A DNA stretch of 64,000 nt from SKLM01 sp964421785 (GTDB lineage: Bacteria > Chloroflexota > Anaerolineae > B4-G1), in the NCBI GenBank assembly GCA_964421785.1, contig CAYQZG010000003.1, forward strand, positions 3,466-67,465. Reading direction: 5' to 3'. Below, piece after piece: positions 50,304 through 60,018 of this stretch (the stretch's first letter is position 1; every line of letters begins with the position of its first letter). Below the pieces are notes generated by a model that saw nothing but the letters and a program-made list of their open reading frames with translations, had not been told where the DNA came from and searched no databases. The position numbers were made by a program, and so were the translations under genes.

Positions 50304-53300
50304 ATGAGTTTTGAGATCTGGCTGCCTTGGAGGAGCTTAGTCTTTCTTAATCCGGCGCTGATGGAGGTTCTACTCCTCGCGCTCTACGGGTTAGTGGCGG
50401 TCCTGCTTCTAATCTCCTCCCGTCGTGAGTTTGTCGAGGTGATGCGATCCCGTCGGCGCGTGGCCCTGCTTACGGTGCTCTCGGCACTTCCACTGGTTAC
50501 TACTCGCCTGTTGGCTGTTCGCTTTTCAGCACTGAACCTGCCACCACTTCCCGGCATTCCGCTGAACCCCACGGTGCCCTTCGCGGCGTTGCTGACAGCC
50601 TGGCCGATTCTTGCTGCCGGGATGTGGCTTGGCAGGGGACCGGCGCTGCTGGTGGGGGGCATCACCGGCCTGCTACAGGCCGGTACCGTGAGGGGCGGCA
50701 TCGCGGACCCGTTTCATCTTGCTTTCTTTGGCTTCCTCGCGGCCTGCCTTCTGCGCCAGCGGTATCGAGGTTGGCTGGAGAGGTTGGCTCGTCAACCGCT
50801 TGCTGCCACCGTGGTGACCATGCCGATCGCAGGAACCGCACTGTTTCTTTCGGCCTGGGTTCGGGTGGCGCATTCAGGATTGGCCGGTTTTGACTATGCC
50901 CTGCAATTCATGCGAGTTCACGTGATCTGTGCTCTGCTCGAAGCCCTCTCGGCGGGTATGATTGCACAGCTGCTTCTCCTAATCCGTCCATCGTTACGTC
51001 CGGTTCAGAAGGCGGATCATGTCTCCTGGCTCAGCCGAAGCCTTGATCGGAAGCTTTTTATTGTCGTCGTCCCTCTGATCTTGTGTACGACCTTTGGGCT
51101 CTTGTACGCCGTGACGACTGTTACGCTTCGGGGCGCAAGAGCGGAAGCTGTGAGTGACTTGGCGCGGGATGCCCACAGTGCTGCTGATGAGATTCCCCAT
51201 TTCATTCGCACCGGTCATGAGCTCCTGGCGGAATTCGCCGAGGATGAGCGACTGTTGGATGGCGATGGCGCTGATTTAGAGGAACTACTGGAGAGCGGTC
51301 TTCGCATTGGCACTTTTTTCGATCGTCTTATGTTGTTCGACTCCGATGGAGAGCTGGTGTCTGTGTATCCGCCGGCACCGACGGGTGATCCACAGTTGAC
51401 GGCTCAGGAGGAGATGCTCTTGACACGGGTTTTGAAGGACGGGGCACCTCAGATCAGCTCGGGGCATCAGTCACATTGGGATGAAGCCGTCCTGTCGTTC
51501 CTGATGCCGACGAAGGGGTATGGGACGGGGTTCGGTGCTTTGGTCGGACGCACTCATCTCCAAGCCAATCCCGCCATGGAGCGCATACTTGCGGATCTGC
51601 AATGGACCAGCGGGCGTGGGGAAGGGTTCATCGTGGATTCAAAGGGACGCATTGTGGCTCATCCTGATTCTGGCATGGTCCTATCAATCTGGCAGAAGGA
51701 GCAGTATCGCGACTGCATTGCCGGCGCGGGGCCGAACGGTCTTGCCTGTGAGGGCCGCAATCCGGTACGCAACACGCGTGAATTGCTCTACTACCTGCCG
51801 GCTGAGGGATACCCGTGGTCCGTGGTGATCCGTCTTCCTTATGAGGTTGTGCTCGATCAGGCCAGAGAGGTTGCTGTGCCGCTGCTTGCGCTGCAGGGGG
51901 TCTTTGGAGGGGTATTGGTTATCGCAATCGTCCTTCTCGTTGGTCGTATGACGGGGCCCCTCAAACAGCTGGCTGGTGCTGCTGAGCGTATTGCGATGGG
52001 CGCTCTCACAGAGCCCATCGATGTGAAGGGATCCGATGAAGTGGGCCGGCTTGGGCTCACGCTTGAAGAGATGCGCGCACGGCTCAAGAACCGCATGAGC
52101 GATCTGTCGTTGCTCCTCGAGGTCAGCCAGGCGGTTTCATCGACGTTGGAGCTTTCGACAGGTCTTTCGTTTGTGGTCGAGGGAGCCCGGAAGGCAACCG
52201 GGGCGGACATAGCGCGCGCTGTGCTCGTTGGAGGTAAGGAACCTTTGGACACGGTGGCCTCCAGCGGGGAGCCTACAGAGGGGCTACGTGACCTTGAGAG
52301 TGCCTTGATCGCGGAAGTCGAGCGTCGCAGAAGCCCGCTTGTCTTTCCCGACCTGACGGAAGCCAGGAGGCTTGCCGGGTCCAGGGGGCTTGTGGGCTCA
52401 ATTGAAGCAGCCATCGCGCTGCCGGTGTGCACTAAGGATCAGATGCTGGCCGTGATCTGGATAGGATATACATCTATCCATCGATTTGATGCATCGAAAT
52501 TGGATTTTCTCTCGATGTTGACCAACCAGGTAGCCGTCCTCATCGAGAACGCCCGTCTCTTCCACGCAGTCGAGGGCGAAAGGACGCGACTGGCGGCGAT
52601 CTTGGAAAGTGTGTCCGACGTCGTCCTGGTCACTGATCAAGAGGATCGATTGTTGCTGGTCAACTCGGCTACCGAGCAAGCGTTTGGCATCCAGCCCGGG
52701 GCTGTCCTGGGCCAGAGAATAGATTGGACAGGCCTGGCGCCCGAGGTAGTGGCTGCTGTTGTGGAGCCGTTGTCCGAGGAGGGGCCGCCGCAGGAGCTGT
52801 TCCTGCCTAACGGACGCGTGTTGTACGCCGATGTGTCCACGATAGAGAGTTCTCAGGGCGAGCAACTGGGTCGGGTGGCCGTTATGCGCGATATCACGCG
52901 CTTTAAGGAGTTGGATGATATGAAGTCCGAGTTCTTGGCTGCCGTATCCCACGATCTACGGGCACCGCTAACCTTCATGCGGGGCTATGCAGATCGACTC
53001 GATGCGGTGGGTGAGCTCAATGAGAAGCAAGAAGCCTACGTCGAGAACATTCTGCAAGGTGTGCAACGGATTGATGCGTTGGTGCTTGAGCTGCTCGACT
53101 TGAGCCGTATTGAAGCCGGCCTAGGCATGGAGAGTAAGCCTTGCCATCTGGGGGTGATTGTGGCCGAGGCTGTGAGTAGTTTGCGGGCGCGAGCGACGGC
53201 GAAAGGCGTTTCATTGCAGATTCAGCCCCCACTCGATGTGTCAACCAAGGGAGCGAATGGGCTGGTATCCGGCGATAGGGCGCTTCTTCGCCAAGCGATC

Positions 53301-53666
53301 ATCAACTTGTTGGATAACGCGATCAAGTACACGCCGGCCGGGGGCAACGTGGCGGCGGGCTTGTCGTTCGAGGGCCGTGATGGCAGGAATCGCGCCACGA
53401 TCCACGTGGCTGATACAGGGGTTGGTATTGCACCTGATGAGCAAGTACGTCTGTTCGAGAAGTTCTACTGCGCGAAACGGGGGGGCACCGCCCAGTCGCC
53501 CCGAGTGGTGGGCGGGACGGGTTTGGGTCTTGCTATCGTCAAGTCGATCGTGGAGCGGCACAAGGGGAAGGTGTGGGTAGAAAGCAAACTGAATGAGGGT
53601 AGCACTTTCTACGTCAGCCTGCCGCTCGTCACGGATGGGTCGTTTGGTGCGGAGAAACCGGATTAG
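50304..53666 (+). CDS. Membrane sensor histidine kinase (Cache, HAMP, GAF, PAS)
   Basis: A 1120-residue kinase. Residues 1-230 hold several transmembrane helices; a further helix at ~250-272 precedes an extracytoplasmic Cache-like sensor (about 280-515, ending VVIRLPYEVVLDQA), then a helix at ~522-545, HAMP (TGPLKQLAGAAERIAMG), GAF ~600-750, PAS ~760-870, HisKA with H883 (AAVSHDLRAPLTFMRG), and HATPase (LLDNAIKYTPAGG, GTGLGLAIVKSIVE). A sigma-54 promoter lies upstream, so rpoN and its activator probably control it. No receiver is attached; the NtrC-type protein upstream is the natural partner. The TPR/protease genes follow in the same direction. Confidence 0.92.
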   Translation: MSFEIWLPWRSLVFLNPALMEVLLLALYGLVAVLLLISSRREFVEVMRSRRRVALLTVLSALPLVTTRLLAVRFSALNLPPLPGIPLNPTVPFAALLTAWPILAAGMWLGRGPALLVGGITGLLQAGTVRGGIADPFHLAFFGFLAACLLRQRYRGWLERLARQPLAATVVTMPIAGTALFLSAWVRVAHSGLAGFDYALQFMRVHVICALLEALSAGMIAQLLLLIRPSLRPVQKADHVSWLSRSLDRKLFIVVVPLILCTTFGLLYAVTTVTLRGARAEAVSDLARDAHSAADEIPHFIRTGHELLAEFAEDERLLDGDGADLEELLESGLRIGTFFDRLMLFDSDGELVSVYPPAPTGDPQLTAQEEMLLTRVLKDGAPQISSGHQSHWDEAVLSFLMPTKGYGTGFGALVGRTHLQANPAMERILADLQWTSGRGEGFIVDSKGRIVAHPDSGMVLSIWQKEQYRDCIAGAGPNGLACEGRNPVRNTRELLYYLPAEGYPWSVVIRLPYEVVLDQAREVAVPLLALQGVFGGVLVIAIVLLVGRMTGPLKQLAGAAERIAMGALTEPIDVKGSDEVGRLGLTLEEMRARLKNRMSDLSLLLEVSQAVSSTLELSTGLSFVVEGARKATGADIARAVLVGGKEPLDTVASSGEPTEGLRDLESALIAEVERRRSPLVFPDLTEARRLAGSRGLVGSIEAAIALPVCTKDQMLAVIWIGYTSIHRFDASKLDFLSMLTNQVAVLIENARLFHAVEGERTRLAAILESVSDVVLVTDQEDRLLLVNSATEQAFGIQPGAVLGQRIDWTGLAPEVVAAVVEPLSEEGPPQELFLPNGRVLYADVSTIESSQGEQLGRVAVMRDITRFKELDDMKSEFLAAVSHDLRAPLTFMRGYADRLDAVGELNEKQEAYVENILQGVQRIDALVLELLDLSRIEAGLGMESKPCHLGVIVAEAVSSLRARATAKGVSLQIQPPLDVSTKGANGLVSGDRALLRQAIINLLDNAIKYTPAGGNVAAGLSFEGRDGRNRATIHVADTGVGIAPDEQVRLFEKFYCAKRGGTAQSPRVVGGTGLGLAIVKSIVERHKGKVWVESKLNEGSTFYVSLPLVTDGSFGAEKPD

Positions 53667-53732
53667 TTTGTGGGCTGGTGCACGAGTAGGTGCTCTTCAC
53701 CCGGGGACATCCGGCTCAATGAAAGGACAGGA

Positions 53733-54047
53733 ATGATGATAGTAACTCTTCAAGCTATTATGGCGGTATGTATGTTCTTGCTGGGTCTATGCTCATGTGT
53801 GGCTGGATTGTGGACGATTCTATCGAGGCAGTATCAGAAGATGCTGAAGAGTATCTCCGCTCACTCGGCGAGGGTTAGCAGCAAAGCGATCACCGACGCG
53901 GGTTTGGCGCCTCTTATTGAGGCTATGTCAGGTCTCGTCGAGGCGATCGATAAATTGGTTCGCACCTCGATCGGCGTGGGGGTTTTTCTCTGCTTGGCCG
54001 GTGTGGTTCTTTGCCTTGCGTCCTTCTGGATGCTCTCGATGCTTTAG
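53733..54047 (+). CDS. Small two-helix membrane protein, unknown
   Basis: A 104-residue protein. It has an N-terminal transmembrane helix (IMAVCMFLLGLCSCVAGLW), a ~50-residue soluble segment that looks helical and could form a coiled coil (SISAHSARVSSKAITDAGLA, then EAMSGLVEAIDKLV), and a C-terminal helix (GVGVFLCLAGVVLCLASFW). The ATG at 53733 follows AGGACAGGA; longer starts encode non-membrane residues. It ends nine bases before the giant TPR gene, so they are probably co-expressed. No family recognised. Confidence 0.7.
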   Translation: MMIVTLQAIMAVCMFLLGLCSCVAGLWTILSRQYQKMLKSISAHSARVSSKAITDAGLAPLIEAMSGLVEAIDKLVRTSIGVGVFLCLAGVVLCLASFWMLSML

Positions 54048-54056
54048 GAGGCTCTT

Positions 54057-57000
54057 ATGTTCGACGTTGAGACACAGGAGAATCGGGTTGGGCATCATTA
54101 CGACTTGGCCGTTGCTCATAGCGAGTCTGGGTCCGAGGGGGAGGCGATAGCCGAATTTCGAAGCGCCCTCAGCGAAGCGGATCATCTCTATGCGAGGATT
54201 TCGCACGAGTTGGGCTTGATGTTTCAGCGCCGTGGGAGCTATGAGAAGGCACTGGACGCCTTTCAGCGGGGGCTTTCTCGCGTGCCGAATGAGGTCTCAT
54301 GTCTGTTTGGAGCTGGCGTCACGTTGAACCTGCTTGGTCGCTCCGGGGAAGCCCTGGAGAAGCTGGAGATGGCCCTCGATCATGAAGAGGATCGAGCGAC
54401 GATCTATCAGGAGATTGGAGAGGCCTATCGGAAGCGCGGTTGGTACAGTGAGGCTCTGCGTGCCTTGGAGCAGGCCCTTGAGTTGGCGTCGAGGGGCGAC
54501 TCCGCCTGGGCAGCGGGTCGCGCCGCTCCGCTAACGGCGATTTCTCCCAGGCACCCCGGGAGAAAGGCCTCTCTTCATCGTGACCTGGCTGTTGTCTTGG
54601 GCAAGCTGGGGCGACATGAGGAAGCCATTGCTCAACTACAACAGGCCCTGGCCTCGCTTTCCGAAGAGGCCGCCTTGTCGACGACAGCTGATGCCGTGCC
54701 CGGGACTGCTAAGGCAGCTGATATCCCTGAGCCAGGGTCGCGCCGCTCCGCTAATGTCGACCTCGCCTGGGCACCGGGTCGAGGCAGTCATCGGGTCGCG
54801 CCGCTCCGCTTGTCGCTCCGCTCACAGCGATCTCACCCAGGCACAGGGAGTAGACGCCACTCCACGGGAGAGAAAGGTGTACCGATAGAGCCCGCCTGGC
54901 GGTACGAGTTGGGATCTCTGTACGAAGCTGTAGGGCGAATGGAGGAGGCTGTTGATGCCTACGGCGAGGCTGTGTCGCTGGAGCCTTCTCATCCTGCTTA
55001 CAACTACCATCTTGGTGCAGCACACGGACGGTTAGGGGAACTCGATGAAGCCGTGCGCTACCTGCGTCGTGCAGTGGAGCTCTCTCCGAATCGGGCCGAT
55101 TGGCGCGCTGATCTGGCTGAGGCTCTGAGTGCATCGGAGAAGTGGAAGGAAGCGCTGGGCGAGTACCGTCGCTCTATCGATATCGACCCTGAAGAAGCCA
55201 CCTATCACTACGGTGCGGGGCGTGCGCTCTACCAGCTAGAGGAGTACAGCGCTGCGGTAGAGGAACTAGAACAAGCGAGCTCGTTGGCACCCAGTCACGC
55301 GGCGACGCATCATCAGCTGGGATTGATATATGAGTCTGAAGGGCGGTTGGAGGAGGCCCTTGAGGCCTACCGTCTGGCTTGTGCTCTGGCGCCAGACCAA
55401 GCAATCTACTACCGGGACCTGGGCGCGGCTTATGGTCGTCTGCGCAGACAGGACCGGGCGCTTAAGACGCTGCGAAAGGCTGTCTACTTGGGGGAGTCTG
55501 CACAAGGGCTGGAGCCCTTGCTACAGGACGTCTACGGTAAGCAAGGGGTTGTGTACGAGGATCTCGAGGCATACGATGAGGCGCTGGCGGCCTACAAGAG
55601 GGCTGCGGGAGTAGACGTCACTCCCCGGCTGGAGCCAGAGGTGGGAGGTACCTATTGGCTGCGGGCCGGCATCGTCTGCCAGCGCCTGGGACGACATGAG
55701 GAGGCGCTAGAGCTTCTGAGTGGGGCTTGTGATCTCCTCCCGCATGATCCAACTCCTCATTACCATCTGGGTCGGAGCTATGATCATCTGGGAAGGCCGG
55801 ACGAGGCCTTGGGGGCCTACCGGCGGGCGGTCAATCTGGCCCCTCGCGAGCCAGCGTATCGGCTTGAACTGGGACGGGTTGCCCATCGTCTTGGTCGGCT
55901 AAACGAGGCTCAGGATGAGACGCGGCGGGCGCTAGGGCTGAGCCACAATGGTGCTGAGAGGGTGGCAAAGACTGAGGTCCTTACTGCGATGAGGACCGAG
56001 ATAAGGGCTCAGTTGGCAGCGGTTGCTGAGGCGAGAGGAGATGACGATGAGGCGCTGGCTCAATACCAACGAGCTGCGGAGCTGGCGCTTGATGAGGGGA
56101 GTAGGGGCCAATCCGTGCGTTTCGCGAAGAGGCTCGCTGTGCTCTATCGCCGGAAGGGGGCGTACCGGAGGGCTCTTGGTGCGCTCAAAGATGGCTTACG
56201 GGCGGATCCCAAGGATGGAGATCTCTATGATGAGCTAGGCAGGCTGTACCAGAGTCAAGACGACGATGAGAAGGCTTTGAAGGCCTATGACAAGGCCGTT
56301 GCACTGCAGCCGAAGGAACCAAGATACCGTCGCAACAGAGCATCTGTCTTGAGGAAGCTGGGGCGCCTCGACGAGGCAGCGAAGGGATTGCGGAAGGCAA
56401 TCCGGCTCGACGGCAAGTCCTCGGCGACCTATCATCAACTAGGCGTTGTTCTTGCGCTTCAGGATCGAAGAGACGAGGCGCTGAAAGCCTTCCGGGAGGC
56501 GTTGCAGCTATCGCCAGAGAGCCCGGAGACGTACTACGACTACGGCAGATACTGCCAGCGCCTAGGTGACCTAGAAGAGGCCATCGGTGCTCTAAGGCAC
56601 GCGCTCGACCTTGCAGATCGCCAAGGTCAGGCAGGCTGGCCCGAAGCCTACTATCATCTTGGTCAATGCTATCAGAGATTAAGCACCACGCCCACGAAGG
56701 AGGATAAAGGCCATCCCGGGGGTATGGAGGAGGCTTTGCAGCACTACAAGCGGGCGGCCGAGCTGGCACCGCGTGAGGCAGCCTACGCGTGCGCGGTCGG
56801 CGTGGCCTATCGGCGGCTGGGCAGGCTGGATGACGCTGTTGGTCGCCTGGAGGAAGCCATCGCTCTGCGGCCGGAGGACGCTTCGCTGCGCAAGGAGTTG
56901 GGCGACACGTTCGTGGCCAAGGAATGGCACCTTGAGGCGCTCGATCACTATCGAGAGGCGGCTCGGCTGGCTCCCGTAGTTGCCATCTATCATCGCCACG

Positions 57001-60000
57001 TTGGAATAACTTGGCGCGAATTGGGTGAACTCGAGAAGGCCGTGGATGCTCTTGAAAGAGCAGTTGGCGTGGATCCGGATGATCCCCAGGCGCACTTTGA
57101 GTTGGGCCGGACGTACCGTTGTCTGGGCCGAGACTGTGAGGCTGTGGCCGAATACAAGGAGGCGGCTGCCTTGGCCGAGGAGCAATGGGAGGCAGGAGGC
57201 AAGAGGCAAGAGGCAGGAGGCAAGTGCGCTCCGGGATTAGGAGCGAAGGGGATGGTAGCAGACGGGAGCAGAAGCCACTCCGGTTTCACTCCTGTGTATC
57301 ATCTCCACCTTGCCGAGGCGTTGCGTAGCATTGGTGAGCGGAAACAGGCTAGAGAAGCGCTTTCGAAGGCGATCAGACTGGATCCGGCGGACGCCCAGGC
57401 CCACTATCGTCTTGGCGTCATGCTTGAAGAAGAAGGTGAGTATGAAGCCGCTCTCGCTGAGTATCGAGAAGCTTCGTCGATCGTCCTGGATCACGCTGGC
57501 TATCGTCGCCGAATCGGCTCAGCCCTCTATTCTCTGGGGGACTACGAACAAGCAGTCGAGGCTTTGCAGGAGGCGTTGCGTCTGGATGCCGAGGACGCTG
57601 AGACCCACGCCTGGATGGGACGTGCTTGTGCGACGTTGGGTAATGACGACGCTGCCCTTGAGGCTTATCAGAAGGCGATCGCGCTAGCACCAGAGGCTGT
57701 AGCCTACCATCGAGACCTGGGGCGTCTTTTTCAGAAGCTGGGTGATCATGAAAGCGCTGTTGAGTCTCTCCAGAAAGCGATCTCCCTTGATGAATCGGAC
57801 GTTGAAGCGCATCAAGCGCTGGGCGAAGTCTGGGAAGCTGAAGGGAGCGATGGAGTCACGGCAAGAGGCAGGGAGCAAGAGCGCTCCGGGAGTAAGCACC
57901 ACGCCTTGGAAGAAGCGCTGTCAGAGTATCGACGAGCGGCCGATTTGGCCCGAAACGTGGCAAGACATCGACGTTCGTGCGGGCGGGTCCTTCGCAAGCT
58001 CGGACGATACGCGGAGGCTGTTGAAGCCTTGAAAGAAGCTCTGAGCCTCGAACCGAGGGATGGAGCGTCGCACCACGAGCTAGGGCTTACGTTTGAGGCT
58101 CAGGGTGAGTATGAGGCTGCGCGTTCTCAGTATGAAAGCGCTATTGCATTGAGACCCGAGCGGCCGCAGTATCGAGTGCGACTGGGCGCCATCTGGCGGA
58201 AGATTGGTCTGCAGGCCCGCATGTGGCAGCAAGTGGGTCTCCCAGAGGCTTCGGAGGTCGATGGGAGGTGGGGGGCGGCAGGCTATGACGAGGGGATCGC
58301 TTCTCTTCAGACCGCTGCAGAGCTCGGGGAGGATTCTCCGGGTCTGCATGCGGAGCTTGGGACGCTTCTGTTCCTGCGCGGTCGTCTGGATGAGGCGATA
58401 CCGACGTTGCGTAGGGCTCTCGAAGCGGCGCCTGAGAACGCTTTTTGCCATCGTGCGCTGGGGATGGCCTATCGAGCGATTGAGGACTATGACAGCAGCG
58501 TTCGGGAGCTGCGCCTGGCGGAGAGTCTGAAGCCTGAGTCCGCCGAGACACAGTATGAGTTGGCCCTGACGCTGGAGCAGGGAGGTGGCCCGGATCGAGC
58601 TAGCCGTCCTGACGAAGCACAAGACGAAAGGCGCGAAAGACGACAGGAAAGCCACGAGGGAGGCCAGGTTAGCTCGGGGATAGACGCCATACCTGTGCGG
58701 GGTGAGGTACTGGAGGCTTTGAGGCGGGCGACGCGTCTGGAGCCCTCCTCTGCGATCTATCATTATGCCTTCGGTGAGAGGCTGCTGAGAAGCGGGTGCC
58801 ATGTCGGTGGAGGTGGAAGCCCGCCCTACATCGATCAAGCCAGGGTCTGCTTGGAGAGGGCCGTAGAGCTTAGACCCGGTGTCGCCTGCTGGCACGCGAC
58901 GTTGGGCGATGCATACGCCGAGCAAGACTGTCACGACATGGCTTTGGAGCAGTATGAGCGCGCTCTGGAATCAGAGCCGGGGGATGTGGCCTACCTTCAT
59001 CGAGCGGCCTTGGCCTACAATCGCTTGGGGCATGAGCGGGAGAGCAGGGAGCTGTTGGAGCGGGCTGTTGCGCTGGCCCCAGACGACGCCGACCTTCGAT
59101 CGGATCTCGGCAACGTCTACTATCGTCAGGGCAAGTACAATGACGCGAAGGCGATGTATGCGCGGGCGGCCGAGTTGGAGCCCGGGAATTCGTCTCATCT
59201 GCTTGATATGGGCAAGGTAGCTATCGAGTGCGGCGACACAGACGAGGCTTTGAGCACGTTCAAAGAGGCAATTGCAAGGGGGGGGGACTACGCGCCAGCG
59301 TATGGGCGCATAGGGGCTTTGTACGAATGGAGGCAGCAATGGGACGAGTCTCTGGAGGCGTATGCCCAAGCATCAGCCCTCCAGCCTGACAACGCTCACT
59401 TTCACTTCAAAGTGGGCGCCATTCAGAAAGCGTTGGGCCGGCACGAAGAGGCTGTAGAACGCCTGGAGAGGACGGTTGCGTTGGATCCGGCGATGAGCGA
59501 GGCTTACGGCCAGCTGGGCGAGGCGTATGAGGCTCAGAAGCGATATGACGAAGCGATGCAAGCCTACGAACAGGCGATCGTGATAGCTCCTCGGGAAGCG
59601 GATTATCATGAGCGAATGGGTAAGCTCTGTCGAAAGCTCGGGCATTTGGACAAGGCTCTGGTGCATCTTCGCGAGTTGGTCAGTCTGAGAGCGGATGTCC
59701 GCCCCCGTCGCCAGGGGGTGGGAGCAGGGAGGGCTTATTACGAACTGGGCAAGGTTTACGAGGCACGCGGGGAGTATGATGAGGCGCTTGAGGCTTATCT
59801 CGAGGCATGTGAGCGTGATTCCAACGAGGCGGAGTATGCTTATGGCGCCGGTGTGATGTACAAGCATCTGAAGCTGTACCCAGAGGCTGCCGCCAAGCTT
59901 CGCCGGGCCATCAAGCTGCAGCCCGGGCATGCTGATGCGTACAAGCAGTGGGCAGCGGTGAGCGCCATGTCATTCATCCGGCGCGAGCGTCGAGATATCT

Positions 60001-60002
60001 GA
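54057..60002 (+). CDS. Giant TPR-repeat protein
   Basis: A 1981-residue protein made almost entirely of 34-residue TPR units (for example YHLGAAHGRLGELDEAVRYL and YKRAAELAPREAAYACAVG), several dozen in all, with no signal peptide, transmembrane segment or catalytic domain. It should form a long superhelical scaffold for protein partners. AGGAGG lies six bases before the ATG. Low-complexity inserts break the TPR pattern at about residues 145-172, 205-282, 518-525, 1043-1083, 1267-1285 and 1513-1550; most are copies of dispersed repeats kept in frame and lie between TPR units. The clan-CD protease-like gene follows 16 bases later, suggesting a TPR-protease pair. Confidence 0.9.
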   Translation: MFDVETQENRVGHHYDLAVAHSESGSEGEAIAEFRSALSEADHLYARISHELGLMFQRRGSYEKALDAFQRGLSRVPNEVSCLFGAGVTLNLLGRSGEALEKLEMALDHEEDRATIYQEIGEAYRKRGWYSEALRALEQALELASRGDSAWAAGRAAPLTAISPRHPGRKASLHRDLAVVLGKLGRHEEAIAQLQQALASLSEEAALSTTADAVPGTAKAADIPEPGSRRSANVDLAWAPGRGSHRVAPLRLSLRSQRSHPGTGSRRHSTGEKGVPIEPAWRYELGSLYEAVGRMEEAVDAYGEAVSLEPSHPAYNYHLGAAHGRLGELDEAVRYLRRAVELSPNRADWRADLAEALSASEKWKEALGEYRRSIDIDPEEATYHYGAGRALYQLEEYSAAVEELEQASSLAPSHAATHHQLGLIYESEGRLEEALEAYRLACALAPDQAIYYRDLGAAYGRLRRQDRALKTLRKAVYLGESAQGLEPLLQDVYGKQGVVYEDLEAYDEALAAYKRAAGVDVTPRLEPEVGGTYWLRAGIVCQRLGRHEEALELLSGACDLLPHDPTPHYHLGRSYDHLGRPDEALGAYRRAVNLAPREPAYRLELGRVAHRLGRLNEAQDETRRALGLSHNGAERVAKTEVLTAMRTEIRAQLAAVAEARGDDDEALAQYQRAAELALDEGSRGQSVRFAKRLAVLYRRKGAYRRALGALKDGLRADPKDGDLYDELGRLYQSQDDDEKALKAYDKAVALQPKEPRYRRNRASVLRKLGRLDEAAKGLRKAIRLDGKSSATYHQLGVVLALQDRRDEALKAFREALQLSPESPETYYDYGRYCQRLGDLEEAIGALRHALDLADRQGQAGWPEAYYHLGQCYQRLSTTPTKEDKGHPGGMEEALQHYKRAAELAPREAAYACAVGVAYRRLGRLDDAVGRLEEAIALRPEDASLRKELGDTFVAKEWHLEALDHYREAARLAPVVAIYHRHVGITWRELGELEKAVDALERAVGVDPDDPQAHFELGRTYRCLGRDCEAVAEYKEAAALAEEQWEAGGKRQEAGGKCAPGLGAKGMVADGSRSHSGFTPVYHLHLAEALRSIGERKQAREALSKAIRLDPADAQAHYRLGVMLEEEGEYEAALAEYREASSIVLDHAGYRRRIGSALYSLGDYEQAVEALQEALRLDAEDAETHAWMGRACATLGNDDAALEAYQKAIALAPEAVAYHRDLGRLFQKLGDHESAVESLQKAISLDESDVEAHQALGEVWEAEGSDGVTARGREQERSGSKHHALEEALSEYRRAADLARNVARHRRSCGRVLRKLGRYAEAVEALKEALSLEPRDGASHHELGLTFEAQGEYEAARSQYESAIALRPERPQYRVRLGAIWRKIGLQARMWQQVGLPEASEVDGRWGAAGYDEGIASLQTAAELGEDSPGLHAELGTLLFLRGRLDEAIPTLRRALEAAPENAFCHRALGMAYRAIEDYDSSVRELRLAESLKPESAETQYELALTLEQGGGPDRASRPDEAQDERRERRQESHEGGQVSSGIDAIPVRGEVLEALRRATRLEPSSAIYHYAFGERLLRSGCHVGGGGSPPYIDQARVCLERAVELRPGVACWHATLGDAYAEQDCHDMALEQYERALESEPGDVAYLHRAALAYNRLGHERESRELLERAVALAPDDADLRSDLGNVYYRQGKYNDAKAMYARAAELEPGNSSHLLDMGKVAIECGDTDEALSTFKEAIARGGDYAPAYGRIGALYEWRQQWDESLEAYAQASALQPDNAHFHFKVGAIQKALGRHEEAVERLERTVALDPAMSEAYGQLGEAYEAQKRYDEAMQAYEQAIVIAPREADYHERMGKLCRKLGHLDKALVHLRELVSLRADVRPRRQGVGAGRAYYELGKVYEARGEYDEALEAYLEACERDSNEAEYAYGAGVMYKHLKLYPEAAAKLRRAIKLQPGHADAYKQWAAVSAMSFIRRERRDI
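54504..54552 (+). repeat. Second dispersed family, in-frame copy in TPR gene
   Basis: GCCTGGG (54504-54510) and CCCAGGC (54546-54552) bracket GGGTCGCGCCGCTCCGCTAA and GGCGATTTCT. It encodes AAGRAAPLTAISPRHPG-type sequence between TPR units. Related to 38722-38763. Confidence 0.8.
54736..54863 (+). repeat. Cluster of second-family repeats plus one 18-bp unit in TPR gene
   Basis: Two more copies of GGTCGCGCCGCTCCGCT (54737 and 54794) with GCCTGGGCACC and CACCCAGGCAC arms, followed by an exact 18-bp unit GGGAGTAGACGCCACTCC at 54846-54863 (GSRRHS). Together they encode about 45 residues absent from TPR consensus. All are in frame. Confidence 0.82.
57187..57281 (+). repeat. Composite in-frame repeat in TPR gene
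   Basis: A GGAGGCAAGAGGCAAGAGGC tract, then GTGCGCTCCGGGATTAGGAG, a spacer GGGGATGGTAGCAGAC, and GGGAGCAGAAGCCACTCC at 57264-57281. The order and sequence match 22267-22341 in the hybrid kinase. Two further partial copies lie in this gene at 57861-57905 (GGGAGTAAGCACCACGCC) and 55607-55624 (GGGAGTAGACGTCACTCC). Confidence 0.86.
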
Positions 60003-60018
60003 GCAGAGAGACCAGATT

